Source of the DNA: an uncultured bacterium | GTDB taxonomy: Bacteria; Planctomycetota; UBA1135; UBA2386 | Assembly (NCBI GenBank): GCA_937906475.1 | Contig: CALCZA010000027.1 | Span: forward strand, 1-33,280 | Reading direction: 5' to 3' | Length of the DNA: 33,280 bases | Shown here: piece by piece, positions 1 to 7,482 of the stretch | Position numbering within the stretch: the first letter of the stretch is position 1 | Layout of the letters: every line of letters begins with the position of its first letter | Translations under genes and position numbers: made by a program | Notes under the pieces: generated by a model | The model's input: the letters and a program-made list of their open reading frames with translations, nothing else | Told to the model about the DNA's origin: nothing | The model's database searches: none

Positions 1-5
1 TGGCG

Positions 6-1283
6 CTAACGGTTTTTCAGCCACCAGAGTTCGACTTTTCGAATGGCCGACCTGTTGGCGTCCCGGTCGTTCTTAGCGTCGTAACCAAACACGTCGCCGA
101 CAATGCCCTGTAACGCCTTGGCGGCGGCCTGACGCTGCGATTCGACTTCACTGCGCAACGCAGAAATCAAATCCGGCATCGCATCCTTGCCGCGCTTGAT
201 CAGTTGACGCGCGCACTCGTCGATGTCCTTCTGCTTAGAGAACGGTCCCATGTTGACGAGGCGCACGATGTTCGCCGTCAACGGCTTGACGTTCTTCTGG
301 AACTTACGCCGTAAGAACAGGATCGCGAACGAAGTCGGCACCGAATCGCCGCGCTTGCCACTCAGATGCGTGCCGGGGAAGCCATCCTTCTTGCTGCTCC
401 AGCCGCCGCCGGACAACTGCTCTTCGATCAGCATCCCTGCTCCCTTGGCATACCAATCCGTCTTGCCCGCGATCTTGTCGACGTCACACAGAATGGCAGC
501 GCGTTCGAGTCCGTAGTGAAAGTAGTAGCACCAGCGCTCAGCCACCGAACCGATCGACTTCTTGCTCTTGTCGATATACGACCAGCCGCGACTGATCTGC
601 TTATCGATGATGTCGACACGGGCGTAGTTAGCACCTAACGCCTGCTTGCAGATCGCCAACACCGCGATGCCCGCCACGGTCATCGACGGGTAAGGCTTCG
701 ACCCGTTGCGATGCCGGGTATAGCCAAAGCCGCCGTATGGACCTTGCTGCTCGCCGATTTCACGGGCCATTTGCGCCCACACCTGCTTCGGAACCTTGAT
801 GCCCATCGCCCACGCCGAACGCAATCCAAGCGCGCCGTATTGCGTATTGCTCAAGTCCCACGTCGAAGGACGCCGGTGGTATTGGAACGTGCCCTCATCG
901 CAGCGATGCGTGAGCAGTTGCTTGGTATCCTGCTTCGCCAACTCCATGCGATTGGGGAACGTCGGACACGCTTCGAGCACAATCAGTCGCAGCGCAATAT
1001 CGTATGTCTGGCTCGGCTTGGCCTTCGCCAACTTCTTGATCGCTGCCGCTAGCGCATAATCCGTGACCGGGATGCCATCGGAGATGCCAGCGAGCACGAG
1101 CAATGACAACTCACCAGTTCGCGTGGATCCCTTGGCGGCGGTCCTAAGATGCGCAATCAACGCCGGCCGCGCCATCTCGAGCGCGTCGTTGACCTTGCTG
1201 CGCAGGTCGGCATTTTGCGCGTCGCAAGTACCTGCGGCCGTCACAGAAAATGCGCAAAACAGATGTAGAAGTCGCTGCCGCAT
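6..1283 (-). CDS. Secreted alpha-toroid (prenyltransferase/squalene-cyclase-like) protein
   Basis: The 425-residue protein starts at an ATG and opens with a likely signal peptide (residues 1-23, ending in DAQ), so it is probably exported. The central 300 residues have the look of an alpha/alpha toroid of the terpenoid cyclase/prenyltransferase superfamily: a TQYGALGL segment, glycine-rich turns such as GPYGGFGY and GGGWSSK, and helices between them. The DxDD protonation motif of squalene-hopene cyclase is absent, so it is probably not a hopene synthase even though hpnCDE lie 2 kb away. The last 80 residues (from about SKQKDIDECARQLIKRG) look like HEAT-type helices. It is transcribed away from the TIGR01777 gene with a 74-base divergent spacer. 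The fold call is fairly secure; the function is unknown. Confidence 0.6.
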   Translation of the reverse strand: MRQRLLHLFCAFSVTAAGTCDAQNADLRSKVNDALEMARPALIAHLRTAAKGSTRTGELSLLVLAGISDGIPVTDYALAAAIKKLAKAKPSQTYDIALRLIVLEACPTFPNRMELAKQDTKQLLTHRCDEGTFQYHRRPSTWDLSNTQYGALGLRSAWAMGIKVPKQVWAQMAREIGEQQGPYGGFGYTRHRNGSKPYPSMTVAGIAVLAICKQALGANYARVDIIDKQISRGWSYIDKSKKSIGSVAERWCYYFHYGLERAAILCDVDKIAGKTDWYAKGAGMLIEEQLSGGGWSSKKDGFPGTHLSGKRGDSVPTSFAILFLRRKFQKNVKPLTANIVRLVNMGPFSKQKDIDECARQLIKRGKDAMPDLISALRSEVESQRQAAAKALQGIVGDVFGYDAKNDRDANRSAIRKVELWWLKNR

Positions 1284-1357
1284 CGACGTTGCATCATAGT
1301 CCTAACGCAACCCCGCGTTACAGCCTGCAAGCAACACCGGCTCGAACACCTCACTGC

Positions 1358-2272
1358 ATGCGCATCGCTATTACTGGATCCACCGGCCTCGTCGGAAAAG
1401 CCCTGATGCCCGCCTTACAGAACGATGGGCACCAAGTCGTGCGACTCGTTCGCTGCGCGACGATCGAGCAACAGCGCTCCACCGAAGACTCGGTGCAGTG
1501 GCAACCAGCGACCGGTGCCATCGACCTCGCCGCACTCGGCGCGATCGACGCTGTCATTCACCTCGCTGGCGAGAACATCGCCGGTGGTCGGTGGACGAAA
1601 GCGCGCAAGCAACGCATCGCCGACAGTCGCGGCCCAACCACCGAAAAACTGTGCCGCACGCTCGCCGGCATGGCTCGTCCTCCCGAAGTATTTATCAGCG
1701 CCAGCGGCATCGGCATCTACGGCGACCGCGGCGAAGAAGAACTGCACGAAGGCAGCACGCTTGCCAGTGAGCCAGGCTTCCTGGCCGACGTAGCGAAAGC
1801 GTGGGAACTCGGCACCCAGCCACTGGCCGACGGCAATACGCGCATCGTGCATCTGCGCATGGGCATGGTGCTCGACCAAAGCGGCGGCGCACTGGCACGC
1901 ATGCTGCTACCGTTTCGCCTGGGTCTCGGTGGCCGACTCGGCAATGGCCAGCACTGGATGAGCTGGATCATGTTGCCCGACCTGGTGCGTGTCATGCAAC
2001 GCGCCCTGATCGACGACGAACTTCGCGGGCCCATCAACGCAATTGCGCCAATGCCCGTTAGTAATCGCGAGTTCACTCGCACGCTTGGCAAGGTGCTGCG
2101 GCGTCCGACCTTGATGCCGGTACCGCGCTTTGTACTGAAGTTGTTGTTTGGCGAACTAACGAGCGTGTTGCTCGGGAGTCAGCGTGGACGACCACAGCGA
2201 TTGCTCGAAGCGGGATTTAAGTTCGATTACGCCAACATCGAGAGCGCCCTTAGATCGCTACTTCAGAAGTGA
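1358..2272 (+). CDS. TIGR01777 family NAD(P)-dependent epimerase-like protein
   Basis: The protein has 304 residues when started at the ATG at 1358, which places the Rossmann motif GSTGLVG at residues 7-13, as usual in this family. The open frame extends 36 codons upstream, but that part is low-quality coding overlapping the divergent gene. Visible family features are a VIHLAGENIAGGRW segment, the SASGIGIYGD segment carrying the short-chain dehydrogenase tyrosine region, and a C-terminal DUF1731-type end (PVPRFVLKLLFGELTSVLL, then GF.FDY). These are extended short-chain dehydrogenases related to E. coli YfcH; the substrate is not established. The length is normal for the family. The gene stands alone, divergent from the alpha-toroid gene. 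Confidence 0.88.
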   Translation: MRIAITGSTGLVGKALMPALQNDGHQVVRLVRCATIEQQRSTEDSVQWQPATGAIDLAALGAIDAVIHLAGENIAGGRWTKARKQRIADSRGPTTEKLCRTLAGMARPPEVFISASGIGIYGDRGEEELHEGSTLASEPGFLADVAKAWELGTQPLADGNTRIVHLRMGMVLDQSGGALARMLLPFRLGLGGRLGNGQHWMSWIMLPDLVRVMQRALIDDELRGPINAIAPMPVSNREFTRTLGKVLRRPTLMPVPRFVLKLLFGELTSVLLGSQRGRPQRLLEAGFKFDYANIESALRSLLQK

Positions 2273-2315
2273 GGCAATCTCAATACCTGTAGACCGCAAC
2301 ATCGTTAGGTCACCC

Positions 2316-2464
2316 ACGTTCACTGAACGTCACAGAAACCTGATGTGCAGCGCAACCTGGCCCTCCGATCATCATTAGGAGTAACTTTGCGTTTAGTCGC
2401 CCAAAAGACCGACTAGTGGTAGTGTAATCAGCTAGTCACGAACAGATCTGCCGCAAGAAGCGGC
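2316..2464 (+). promoter_or_regulatory. Intergenic dyads and a possible -10 box upstream of the repeat protein
   Basis: The 237-base gap between 2272 and 2510 holds no gene that I can support. It contains a 6-base hairpin with a 3-base loop (ACGTTC at 2316-2321, GAACGT at 2325-2330), which could help end transcription of the upstream gene but lacks a T tract. A second dyad, GACTAG (2411-2416) and CTAGTC (2432-2437), brackets a TGTAAT hexamer at 2423-2428 that resembles a -10 box. A short hairpin GCCGC-AAGAA-GCGGC lies at 2450-2464. No convincing -35 box is visible, so the promoter reading is tentative. Confidence 0.25.
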
Positions 2465-2509
2465 GGCCCCTCCATACTTATTCGTGCCTGGCCTCGCCCT
2501 AACAACACG

Positions 2510-3232
2510 ATGTTCGAATCCTCTCGCATGTCGGGTGAAACGTTCGCCACCGAACGCCTTCGCAACGACCCCCAACTTTCCTTCGAGGCCCTTCTCTTGG
2601 CCGCGGAACAAGCTGGCGTCACCATCCAACCTATTCAATACGGACGCGCGCGTCGGCAGCTTGGGCTGACGAACTCGCCGCCTGTTGCTCGGCGCGATAT
2701 CTCTGAGCCGGTCATGCCGGCAGTTGCAAACGCACCGGAAACACCTGCGCCCGTAGACCAACCGGTAGTAACGATCCCAAGGCCCGAACCAATTCCGATT
2801 CTGGCTGCGCCGAGCACACCACCGAAGCGAAAGGGATCACCTGCGTTCGGGTGGCTACTCGAGTCGCTCCGCGCCGAGCCAACACTCAGCTATGGGGAGT
2901 TACAGACGCGTTCGACGGCAAAGGACTACAAAATCGCGCCGGTCATGTATGGACGCGCCAAGGCTCTATTGGGCTTGGTGCCCGTCGCACCTCGCGGCCA
3001 AGGCAAGAACCGCAAACCCACCAAGCTGACGCCGCAGCAGACACTGAAGCAAGCCGACGCAACCTCGGCCGATCAGTTCGGCCAACAACTCGCCCGGGTG
3101 CGCAACGCCACTGACCTCGTGCAGATCATCAAGCACATCGACGACGAACGACGTCGGCTGCGCGGTTTGCTTGAGACCGTCGCCAACACGATTGACGAAG
3201 CTCTCGACTTCAACAACGAAGCGTCGACGTAA
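2510..3232 (+). CDS. Unknown protein with two related ~38-residue repeats and a C-terminal helix
   Basis: I do not recognise this 240-residue family. Two segments are clearly related: residues 16-53 (RLRNDPQLSFEAL ... YGRARRQLGL) and 118-156 (SLRAEPTLSYGEL ... YGRAKALLGL). Each has a predicted helix, a P.LS(F/Y).EL turn and a basic YGRA(R/K)..LGL ending. They are joined by a proline-rich linker (57-110), and the second is followed by a basic stretch (RGQGKNRKPTK). Residues 183-233 form a charged, probably coiled-coil helix (ARVRNATDLVQIIKHIDDER). There is no signal peptide, so it is probably cytoplasmic. Small basic repeated modules plus an oligomerisation helix suggest nucleic-acid binding, but that is inference. 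The start could also be the ATG at 2528. It converges on hpnE. Confidence 0.7.
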   Translation: MFESSRMSGETFATERLRNDPQLSFEALLLAAEQAGVTIQPIQYGRARRQLGLTNSPPVARRDISEPVMPAVANAPETPAPVDQPVVTIPRPEPIPILAAPSTPPKRKGSPAFGWLLESLRAEPTLSYGELQTRSTAKDYKIAPVMYGRAKALLGLVPVAPRGQGKNRKPTKLTPQQTLKQADATSADQFGQQLARVRNATDLVQIIKHIDDERRRLRGLLETVANTIDEALDFNNEAST

Positions 3233-3294
3233 CGAGCAGCTTCGGCAGGAAGCATTGCAGAACAGCCACGGCGACAAACACCGCGGTTATCGCG

Positions 3295-4644
3295 CTAGCT
3301 CGGCAAACCAGCCAACAGCTTCTCCGCCGAACGCACGCCACCCTCAAGCGTCGCTGGCAAGCCGGTAGCGGTCCAATCACCGCACACCAGAAAGTTGTCC
3401 GGCCCGCCATGAAGACGTCCCGGTAGCGGCCGCAACGCGTCGCTATTTGGCGCGGCAACAAACGTCGCGTGCTGTTCTTTACGAATGCGCACGTGGGCAT
3501 GTTCTAGCGCGTCGACAAACGCACCATCACCATAGAACGTCCGCAGTTGCTGCTTGGCGACCGCTTCGATCTCTGCAACCGTCTTGCCGTCGAAGCTGCG
3601 GTCGCCTCCGGACAACAACGCGAACCTGCCAACGGGATCGCCCGGCGTACGCAACAGGAAGTGGAACGGTTGGCCACCGACCAGCGCGACGACCGGCCCC
3701 TCATCAGGCGGTGCCTCAACGATATTTTCGGCGTCGCCCATCGTGAAGTACGCCGAGACAATCGGAGCCGAGTCCAAAGAACCGAACGCACACTCGCCAA
3801 ACTTCGACTGCTCGCCACCGATCAGCTTGTGCAACGCAAACCACGGCATCGCCGAGACCACTAGATCCTCGCCGCCAACCTCGATGCGTTCATCGCCGAG
3901 TTGGATCGCTGTCACATGCTTCCCAGCAACCTGCAAGCCAGTCACGCGCGCCCCGGTGCGCAACGTCACGCCAGCATCAGCCAACGCGCGTGGCGCAGGA
4001 TCGCCCAGTAACTCGCTCCACGGTTGCGTGGGAATCCAGAACGCCGCCGAACTCGCGCGTCCCATGAATGCTTCGCGCAGTGCCGCCAAGAAGTCGGACG
4101 CGGAAGCATCCTCAGGCTCCACGTTCATGACGGCGCGACACAGCGGCCGCCACATCACCTGATCTGGTTGGCCATGTTGGCCCCGTCTCTGCAGCCAATC
4201 AGCGAACGTCCATTGCTTCGGCGCCCCAAACATGACACTCGCCATGCCTCGAAACGCCCGCATCCGTGCACCGAGTGGGATGCCCAGTCGCAGCAACGCC
4301 CACGGCATCGCCAACGGCACCGGCAGACGCGGAAGCTTGAGCGACGCGCAACGGTTAGGTCCAAAGCGATAGGCCATAACAAGGCGGCGATCTTGTTGGG
4401 CACCCTGCTCGGTCCCGAGCCGCCGCAGCAACGCCCGCATGCCGTGATAGCAACCGAGCATGACATGGAAACCGTTATCGAGACGGCGACCAGTCTCGCG
4501 TTCTTCGCTCGAGAACGCGCGACCACCGCATTGCTTGCGAGATTCAAACAACGAAACGTCGTAGCCGCGATCGGCCAAGCCAAAGGCGGCCGCCAATCCG
4601 GCAACCCCGCCGCCGAGCACGAACGCTCGTCGTCGGCTGGTCAC
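3295..4644 (-). CDS. hpnE: Hydroxysqualene dehydroxylase HpnE
   Basis: This FAD-dependent amine-oxidase-fold enzyme reduces hydroxysqualene to squalene, the last step of the HpnCDE route. The 449-residue protein has the dinucleotide-binding motif GGGVAG at residues 11-16, followed by the acidic residue that ends the second strand (SLFES) and a GGRAFS segment. Near the C terminus is the FAD-contacting CGDWTATGLPATLEGGV block typical of HpnE and phytoene-desaturase relatives. I chose the GTG at 4644 over the in-frame ATG at 4680: the GTG overlaps the hpnD stop as GTGA and has GGGAG seven bases upstream, and the longer version would add an unconserved N terminus. It is the last gene of the hpnC-hpnD-hpnE operon. 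The length is normal. Confidence 0.92.
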   Translation of the reverse strand: MTSRRRAFVLGGGVAGLAAAFGLADRGYDVSLFESRKQCGGRAFSSEERETGRRLDNGFHVMLGCYHGMRALLRRLGTEQGAQQDRRLVMAYRFGPNRCASLKLPRLPVPLAMPWALLRLGIPLGARMRAFRGMASVMFGAPKQWTFADWLQRRGQHGQPDQVMWRPLCRAVMNVEPEDASASDFLAALREAFMGRASSAAFWIPTQPWSELLGDPAPRALADAGVTLRTGARVTGLQVAGKHVTAIQLGDERIEVGGEDLVVSAMPWFALHKLIGGEQSKFGECAFGSLDSAPIVSAYFTMGDAENIVEAPPDEGPVVALVGGQPFHFLLRTPGDPVGRFALLSGGDRSFDGKTVAEIEAVAKQQLRTFYGDGAFVDALEHAHVRIRKEQHATFVAAPNSDALRPLPGRLHGGPDNFLVCGDWTATGLPATLEGGVRSAEKLLAGLPS

Positions 4645-5531
4645 ACGCGCACTCCCATCCAGACGGACGCCGCCAACCAAAGCTTGCGCCCACGCGGCAC
4701 TCGCATGCGCGGTTCTGAGATGGCGCCGCCGCGTCGCTCTAGTCGCCGCAACAGTTCGCCGTAGATCGCGCCCATGATGCGCGGTGCAACCAACGCGCGG
4801 CGCTCGCTCAATGGCAACCGTCGCAACTCCGCGCGAGCCGTCGCAAACTGCTCGCGCGCGATGCCGGCCAGCCGTTGGCTCAACTGCGTAACACCACCGC
4901 CGGCCGCATAGTGCTGGGCATCGCCAGTGCCGAGTAGGTCCTTGGCGGTAATCCCAAACTCAGCCAGCCACGTCTTTGGCGCGTAGTAGCGTTCGATCTC
5001 GGCATCGCCGCGCAGATCGCGCAGCACATTGGTGAACTGCAGCGCCTGGCCAAGTGCGTGCGCAAACTTCTCGGCACCAGCACTGGTTGCACCAAGAACC
5101 GGCAAGCACGCGAGGCCGACCGCAGACGCTACGCGATAGCAGTAGAGTTCGAGTTCTGCGGCATCGGCAATGCCTTCTGGATTGAGGTCCATCGCACAGC
5201 CTGCGATCAAGTCCTCGAGGGCTCCGGTTTGAATCGAGAAATCTTCGACAACCGCCTTCAACGCTACGCCGACCGGCGTTTCTGGCTGACCACCATGGCA
5301 CGATGCGAGTTCCCGACTCCAGAACGCCAACCGCCCGCGAGCTGTCGCGACATCGGGCGCTTCGTCGACGGCATCGTCCACTACGCGACAAAACGCATAG
5401 ACCACGGTCATGCCATGGCGTCGGCGGGCATCGAGGCAAAGGAACCCCGCGAGGAAGTTCGAGCCAGACTGCTTGGTGATCTCCAGCGGATCTTGCGCCG
5501 CATCCGGGGGAGTCATCGTGGCATCGCTCAC
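4641..5531 (-). CDS. hpnD: Presqualene diphosphate synthase HpnD
   Basis: This enzyme condenses two farnesyl diphosphates into presqualene diphosphate, the first step of the hpnCDE route. The 296-residue protein has both metal-binding aspartate motifs of trans-isoprenyl squalene/phytoene synthases: DDAVDE at residues 52-57 and DLRGD at 172-176, the latter followed by AEIERYYAP. The open frame runs much further upstream into hpnC, but the GTG at 5531 is well supported. It overlaps the hpnC stop codon (GTGA) and has a perfect GGAGG five bases upstream. An ATG follows at 5516, giving a five-residue shorter alternative. Placement between hpnC and hpnE fits HpnD. The HpnC/HpnD distinction rests on sequence feel and gene order, but both are clearly squalene-synthase-family proteins. 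Confidence 0.92.
   Translation of the reverse strand: MSDATMTPPDAAQDPLEITKQSGSNFLAGFLCLDARRRHGMTVVYAFCRVVDDAVDEAPDVATARGRLAFWSRELASCHGGQPETPVGVALKAVVEDFSIQTGALEDLIAGCAMDLNPEGIADAAELELYCYRVASAVGLACLPVLGATSAGAEKFAHALGQALQFTNVLRDLRGDAEIERYYAPKTWLAEFGITAKDLLGTGDAQHYAAGGGVTQLSQRLAGIAREQFATARAELRRLPLSERRALVAPRIMGAIYGELLRRLERRGGAISEPRMRVPRGRKLWLAASVWMGVRV
4652..4656 (-). promoter_or_regulatory. Ribosome binding site of hpnE
   Basis: GGGAG lies seven bases before the GTG at 4644, inside the 3' end of hpnD. It supports the GTG over the upstream ATG at 4680 and indicates coupled translation. Confidence 0.65.
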
Positions 5532-6445
5532 GAACGCCTCCACTTCGGTTCGCGCGACGACAGCAACCCGCCAAACACGGTGCGCACGCGCCGCAACTTG
5601 CTCAAATGCACGTTGCCGCCAAGCACATCGCCATCGGCTTGGTGAATCTGCTGCAATACCGCCGCCGCACCATGCAGGATCGCGCGCAGTTCGAGACGCA
5701 ACCGGCCACTGACACCATTGACGACTTGCCAACCGGCAGCGAAGTCGGCCGCGATGCGATCCGCCTGCTCGAGTACAAAGCGCCGAACTTCTGGCGAAGC
5801 CTGCGCCGCGCGCAGGTCATCTACTTGGGCACCACATGCGTTAAGTTCCTCGATCGGGAAGTAGATGCGATCCCGTTCGAGCAGATCTTCGCGAAGGTCT
5901 TGTAGATGGTTAAGCAACTGAAGCCCGGTGCAGACGCGATCCGAGTAGGCGTCTAACTGAGCGTCGCGGTAACCACTGACCCGCAGCACCAACCGCCCTA
6001 TCGGATCCGCTGAACGCCGACAGTAATCTAGCAACTGCGGACGATCGTAACGCCGCTGGTGGCAGTCCTGGTCGAACGCATCGAGAAGGTCGGTAAACAA
6101 CGATAGTTCCAACTGGCACTGCTCAATCGTCGTTCGCAACTCGGCGAACAGCGCCACATCATTCACCGGGGCACCGCTCGCATCGTTCTCCAGATGCCGC
6201 AAGAAGTCTGCACGGAACGCAGCCAACGCCGCAGCGTCTTGCAGTTCATCGGCCAGGTCGTCGGCCGTGCGCGCGAACGCGTAAATGCGATGCAGATGCA
6301 CGCGCGCCACCTTGGGCAACAACCAGGACCCAACCGGGAAATTTTCGTAGTGGCGCTTCGCCAGAGACAGATAGTCGCCAGGATCCCGGAGCGAGGTAGA
6401 CGGAGCAGATGTTGTCGAAGGCGTTACCAAAGTCGGAGTTGTCAC
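5528..6445 (-). CDS. hpnC: Hydroxysqualene synthase HpnC
   Basis: This enzyme converts presqualene diphosphate to hydroxysqualene, the middle step of the route. With the GTG start at 6445 it has 305 residues. The two aspartate-rich motifs are DDLADE (62-67) and the QDLREDLLERDRIYFP block, whose tyrosine-phenylalanine-proline ending is typical of HpnC. The N-terminal block YLSLAKRHYENFPVGSWLLP also matches the family. The start is uncertain: the frame is open to a TTG at 6484, and no Shine-Dalgarno sequence is visible at either position. The first 15-20 residues are threonine/serine-rich and unlikely to be conserved. It is the first gene of the operon. The 132-base spacer to the divergent SSB-like gene should hold the operon promoter, though I cannot identify its boxes. 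Confidence 0.9.
   Translation of the reverse strand: MTTPTLVTPSTTSAPSTSLRDPGDYLSLAKRHYENFPVGSWLLPKVARVHLHRIYAFARTADDLADELQDAAALAAFRADFLRHLENDASGAPVNDVALFAELRTTIEQCQLELSLFTDLLDAFDQDCHQRRYDRPQLLDYCRRSADPIGRLVLRVSGYRDAQLDAYSDRVCTGLQLLNHLQDLREDLLERDRIYFPIEELNACGAQVDDLRAAQASPEVRRFVLEQADRIAADFAAGWQVVNGVSGRLRLELRAILHGAAAVLQQIHQADGDVLGGNVHLSKLRRVRTVFGGLLSSREPKWRRS
5537..5541 (-). promoter_or_regulatory. Ribosome binding site of hpnD
   Basis: A perfect GGAGG lies five bases before the GTG at 5531, inside the 3' end of hpnC. It decides the hpnD start and points to translational coupling with hpnC. Confidence 0.75.
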
Positions 6446-6577
6446 AGTTGACGTAGTTCGCAAGGTACACGCGACGCGCCACAATCGCAGCGGTCGGCCC
6501 GAACGGAAATTGGAGATTCCGTGTCACCGTGGGCGATTTCAGGCCCCTGTTCCTTTGCCAGATCATCGAGAACAGCC

Positions 6578-7078
6578 ATGGAAATCGACTTCGACGCTAA
6601 GGACGCCATCTCAGACTTCATCTCCGTGCCCGCGGGCACCTATTTGTGCCGCATCGCCGAAGTGCGCACCGGGACCACCCGAGCAGGCGACGACCGGTGG
6701 TCAATGCGCCTGGTAGTTGCCGAGGGACAGCATGTTGGCAAACAGGCTGCCTGGGACAGCCTGGTCTTCAGTGTGCGGGGCCGCACCCGGGCACGAACCG
6801 TATTGCACGCCCTCGGGTTGCCGTCGAAGGGTCGGGTGCAGTTCACTCCCGCCGATCTAGAAAACTGTACCGCCTTGGTTGAGGTTCGACCATCGGAGTA
6901 TGAGTCTCCTTCGGGGCAGGTCATACGGCGCAATGAAGTGCCCTACGACGGCTACCGTGTGGGCTCTGCAGCGGACCATTCCCCAGGCAGTCATGAACAA
7001 ACGCTAGATTCGGATGGCGGCAATGGCGATGGGCCAGCGACGGATGGGATCGTCGACACAACCCAAATACCGTTCTGA
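6578..7078 (+). CDS. DUF669/SSB-like DNA-binding protein with SSB-type C-terminal tip
   Basis: The 166-residue protein begins at the ATG at 6578 (MEIDFDAKDAISDF); the upstream 19-codon extension is not convincing. Residues 15-115 form one beta-rich domain (VPAGTYLCRIAEVRTG, then RWSMRLVVAEGQHVGK, then ALVEVRPSEYESPSG) resembling phage DUF669-type single-strand-binding-like proteins. A disordered, acidic, glycine-rich linker follows (about residues 130-157), and the protein ends in DTTQIPF. That end resembles the acidic IPF tip of bacterial SSB, which recruits DNA repair enzymes. Family assignment is from pattern only. Codons such as GGG and CGG look commoner than in neighbouring genes, which may mean transfer, perhaps from a phage. 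It sits upstream of ligA, divergent from hpnC. Confidence 0.65.
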   Translation: MEIDFDAKDAISDFISVPAGTYLCRIAEVRTGTTRAGDDRWSMRLVVAEGQHVGKQAAWDSLVFSVRGRTRARTVLHALGLPSKGRVQFTPADLENCTALVEVRPSEYESPSGQVIRRNEVPYDGYRVGSAADHSPGSHEQTLDSDGGNGDGPATDGIVDTTQIPF

Positions 7079-7482
7079 GTTGCCCGGCCCCAAGACGCGG
7101 TGAGCCCACCCTCACCACCCACTAAGAGTGGATACCTGGGCTGATACAACTCATGCATACCGCCTACGGACCAAGCAATCGGAGACAGTCCGGGGCGTGC
7201 CGGCATTGCGTCTAGCCATACATCATCGACGCACCCGAGACCCAAGCTCGACGGCGCTTCCAGAGTGCCTGCAATGGCGGCGAAGCCTCGCACGCCTTCG
7301 TCGAGGGCTATGCCAGACGAACGCACGGCCGCATCCGGCTCGCGCCGACGGCACTGAACGACTAGTCCAGTTGGCAACTGACGTAGCTTTGGCGGGTGAG
7401 AGCCACCGCTTTCGGCCGGCGAAGCCCCACCGGCCGAGGTCGCACTTGACCCCCCCATCGCCATTGACTAGGACCGTGTTCG
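7079..7482. other. 404-base gap between the SSB-like gene and ligA
   Basis: I see no convincing gene here. Open frames exist on both strands, but they are arginine/proline- or glycine/serine-rich and resemble translated non-coding DNA. The base texture resembles the preceding SSB-like gene more than ligA. The only clear structure is the hairpin at 7412-7437. The ligA promoter must lie here, but no clear boxes stand out. AGGA at 7470-7473 may be a ribosome binding site for the ligA GTG. Confidence 0.5.
7412..7437. repeat. 8-bp GC-rich hairpin upstream of ligA
   Basis: TCGGCCGG (7412-7419) and CCGGCCGA (7430-7437) are perfect inverted repeats with a 10-base loop. There is no T tract, so it may be a non-canonical terminator for the SSB-like gene or a regulatory structure in the ligA leader. 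Confidence 0.4.

Noticed and set aside
6-1283. Squalene-hopene cyclase
   Set aside because: There is a signal peptide, no DxDD motif, and the length is well short of the usual 630 residues or more.
6991-7464. 157-codon minus-strand frame between the SSB-like gene and ligA
   Set aside because: It is glycine/serine/proline-rich with no recognisable domain, and its end overlaps the SSB-like gene.
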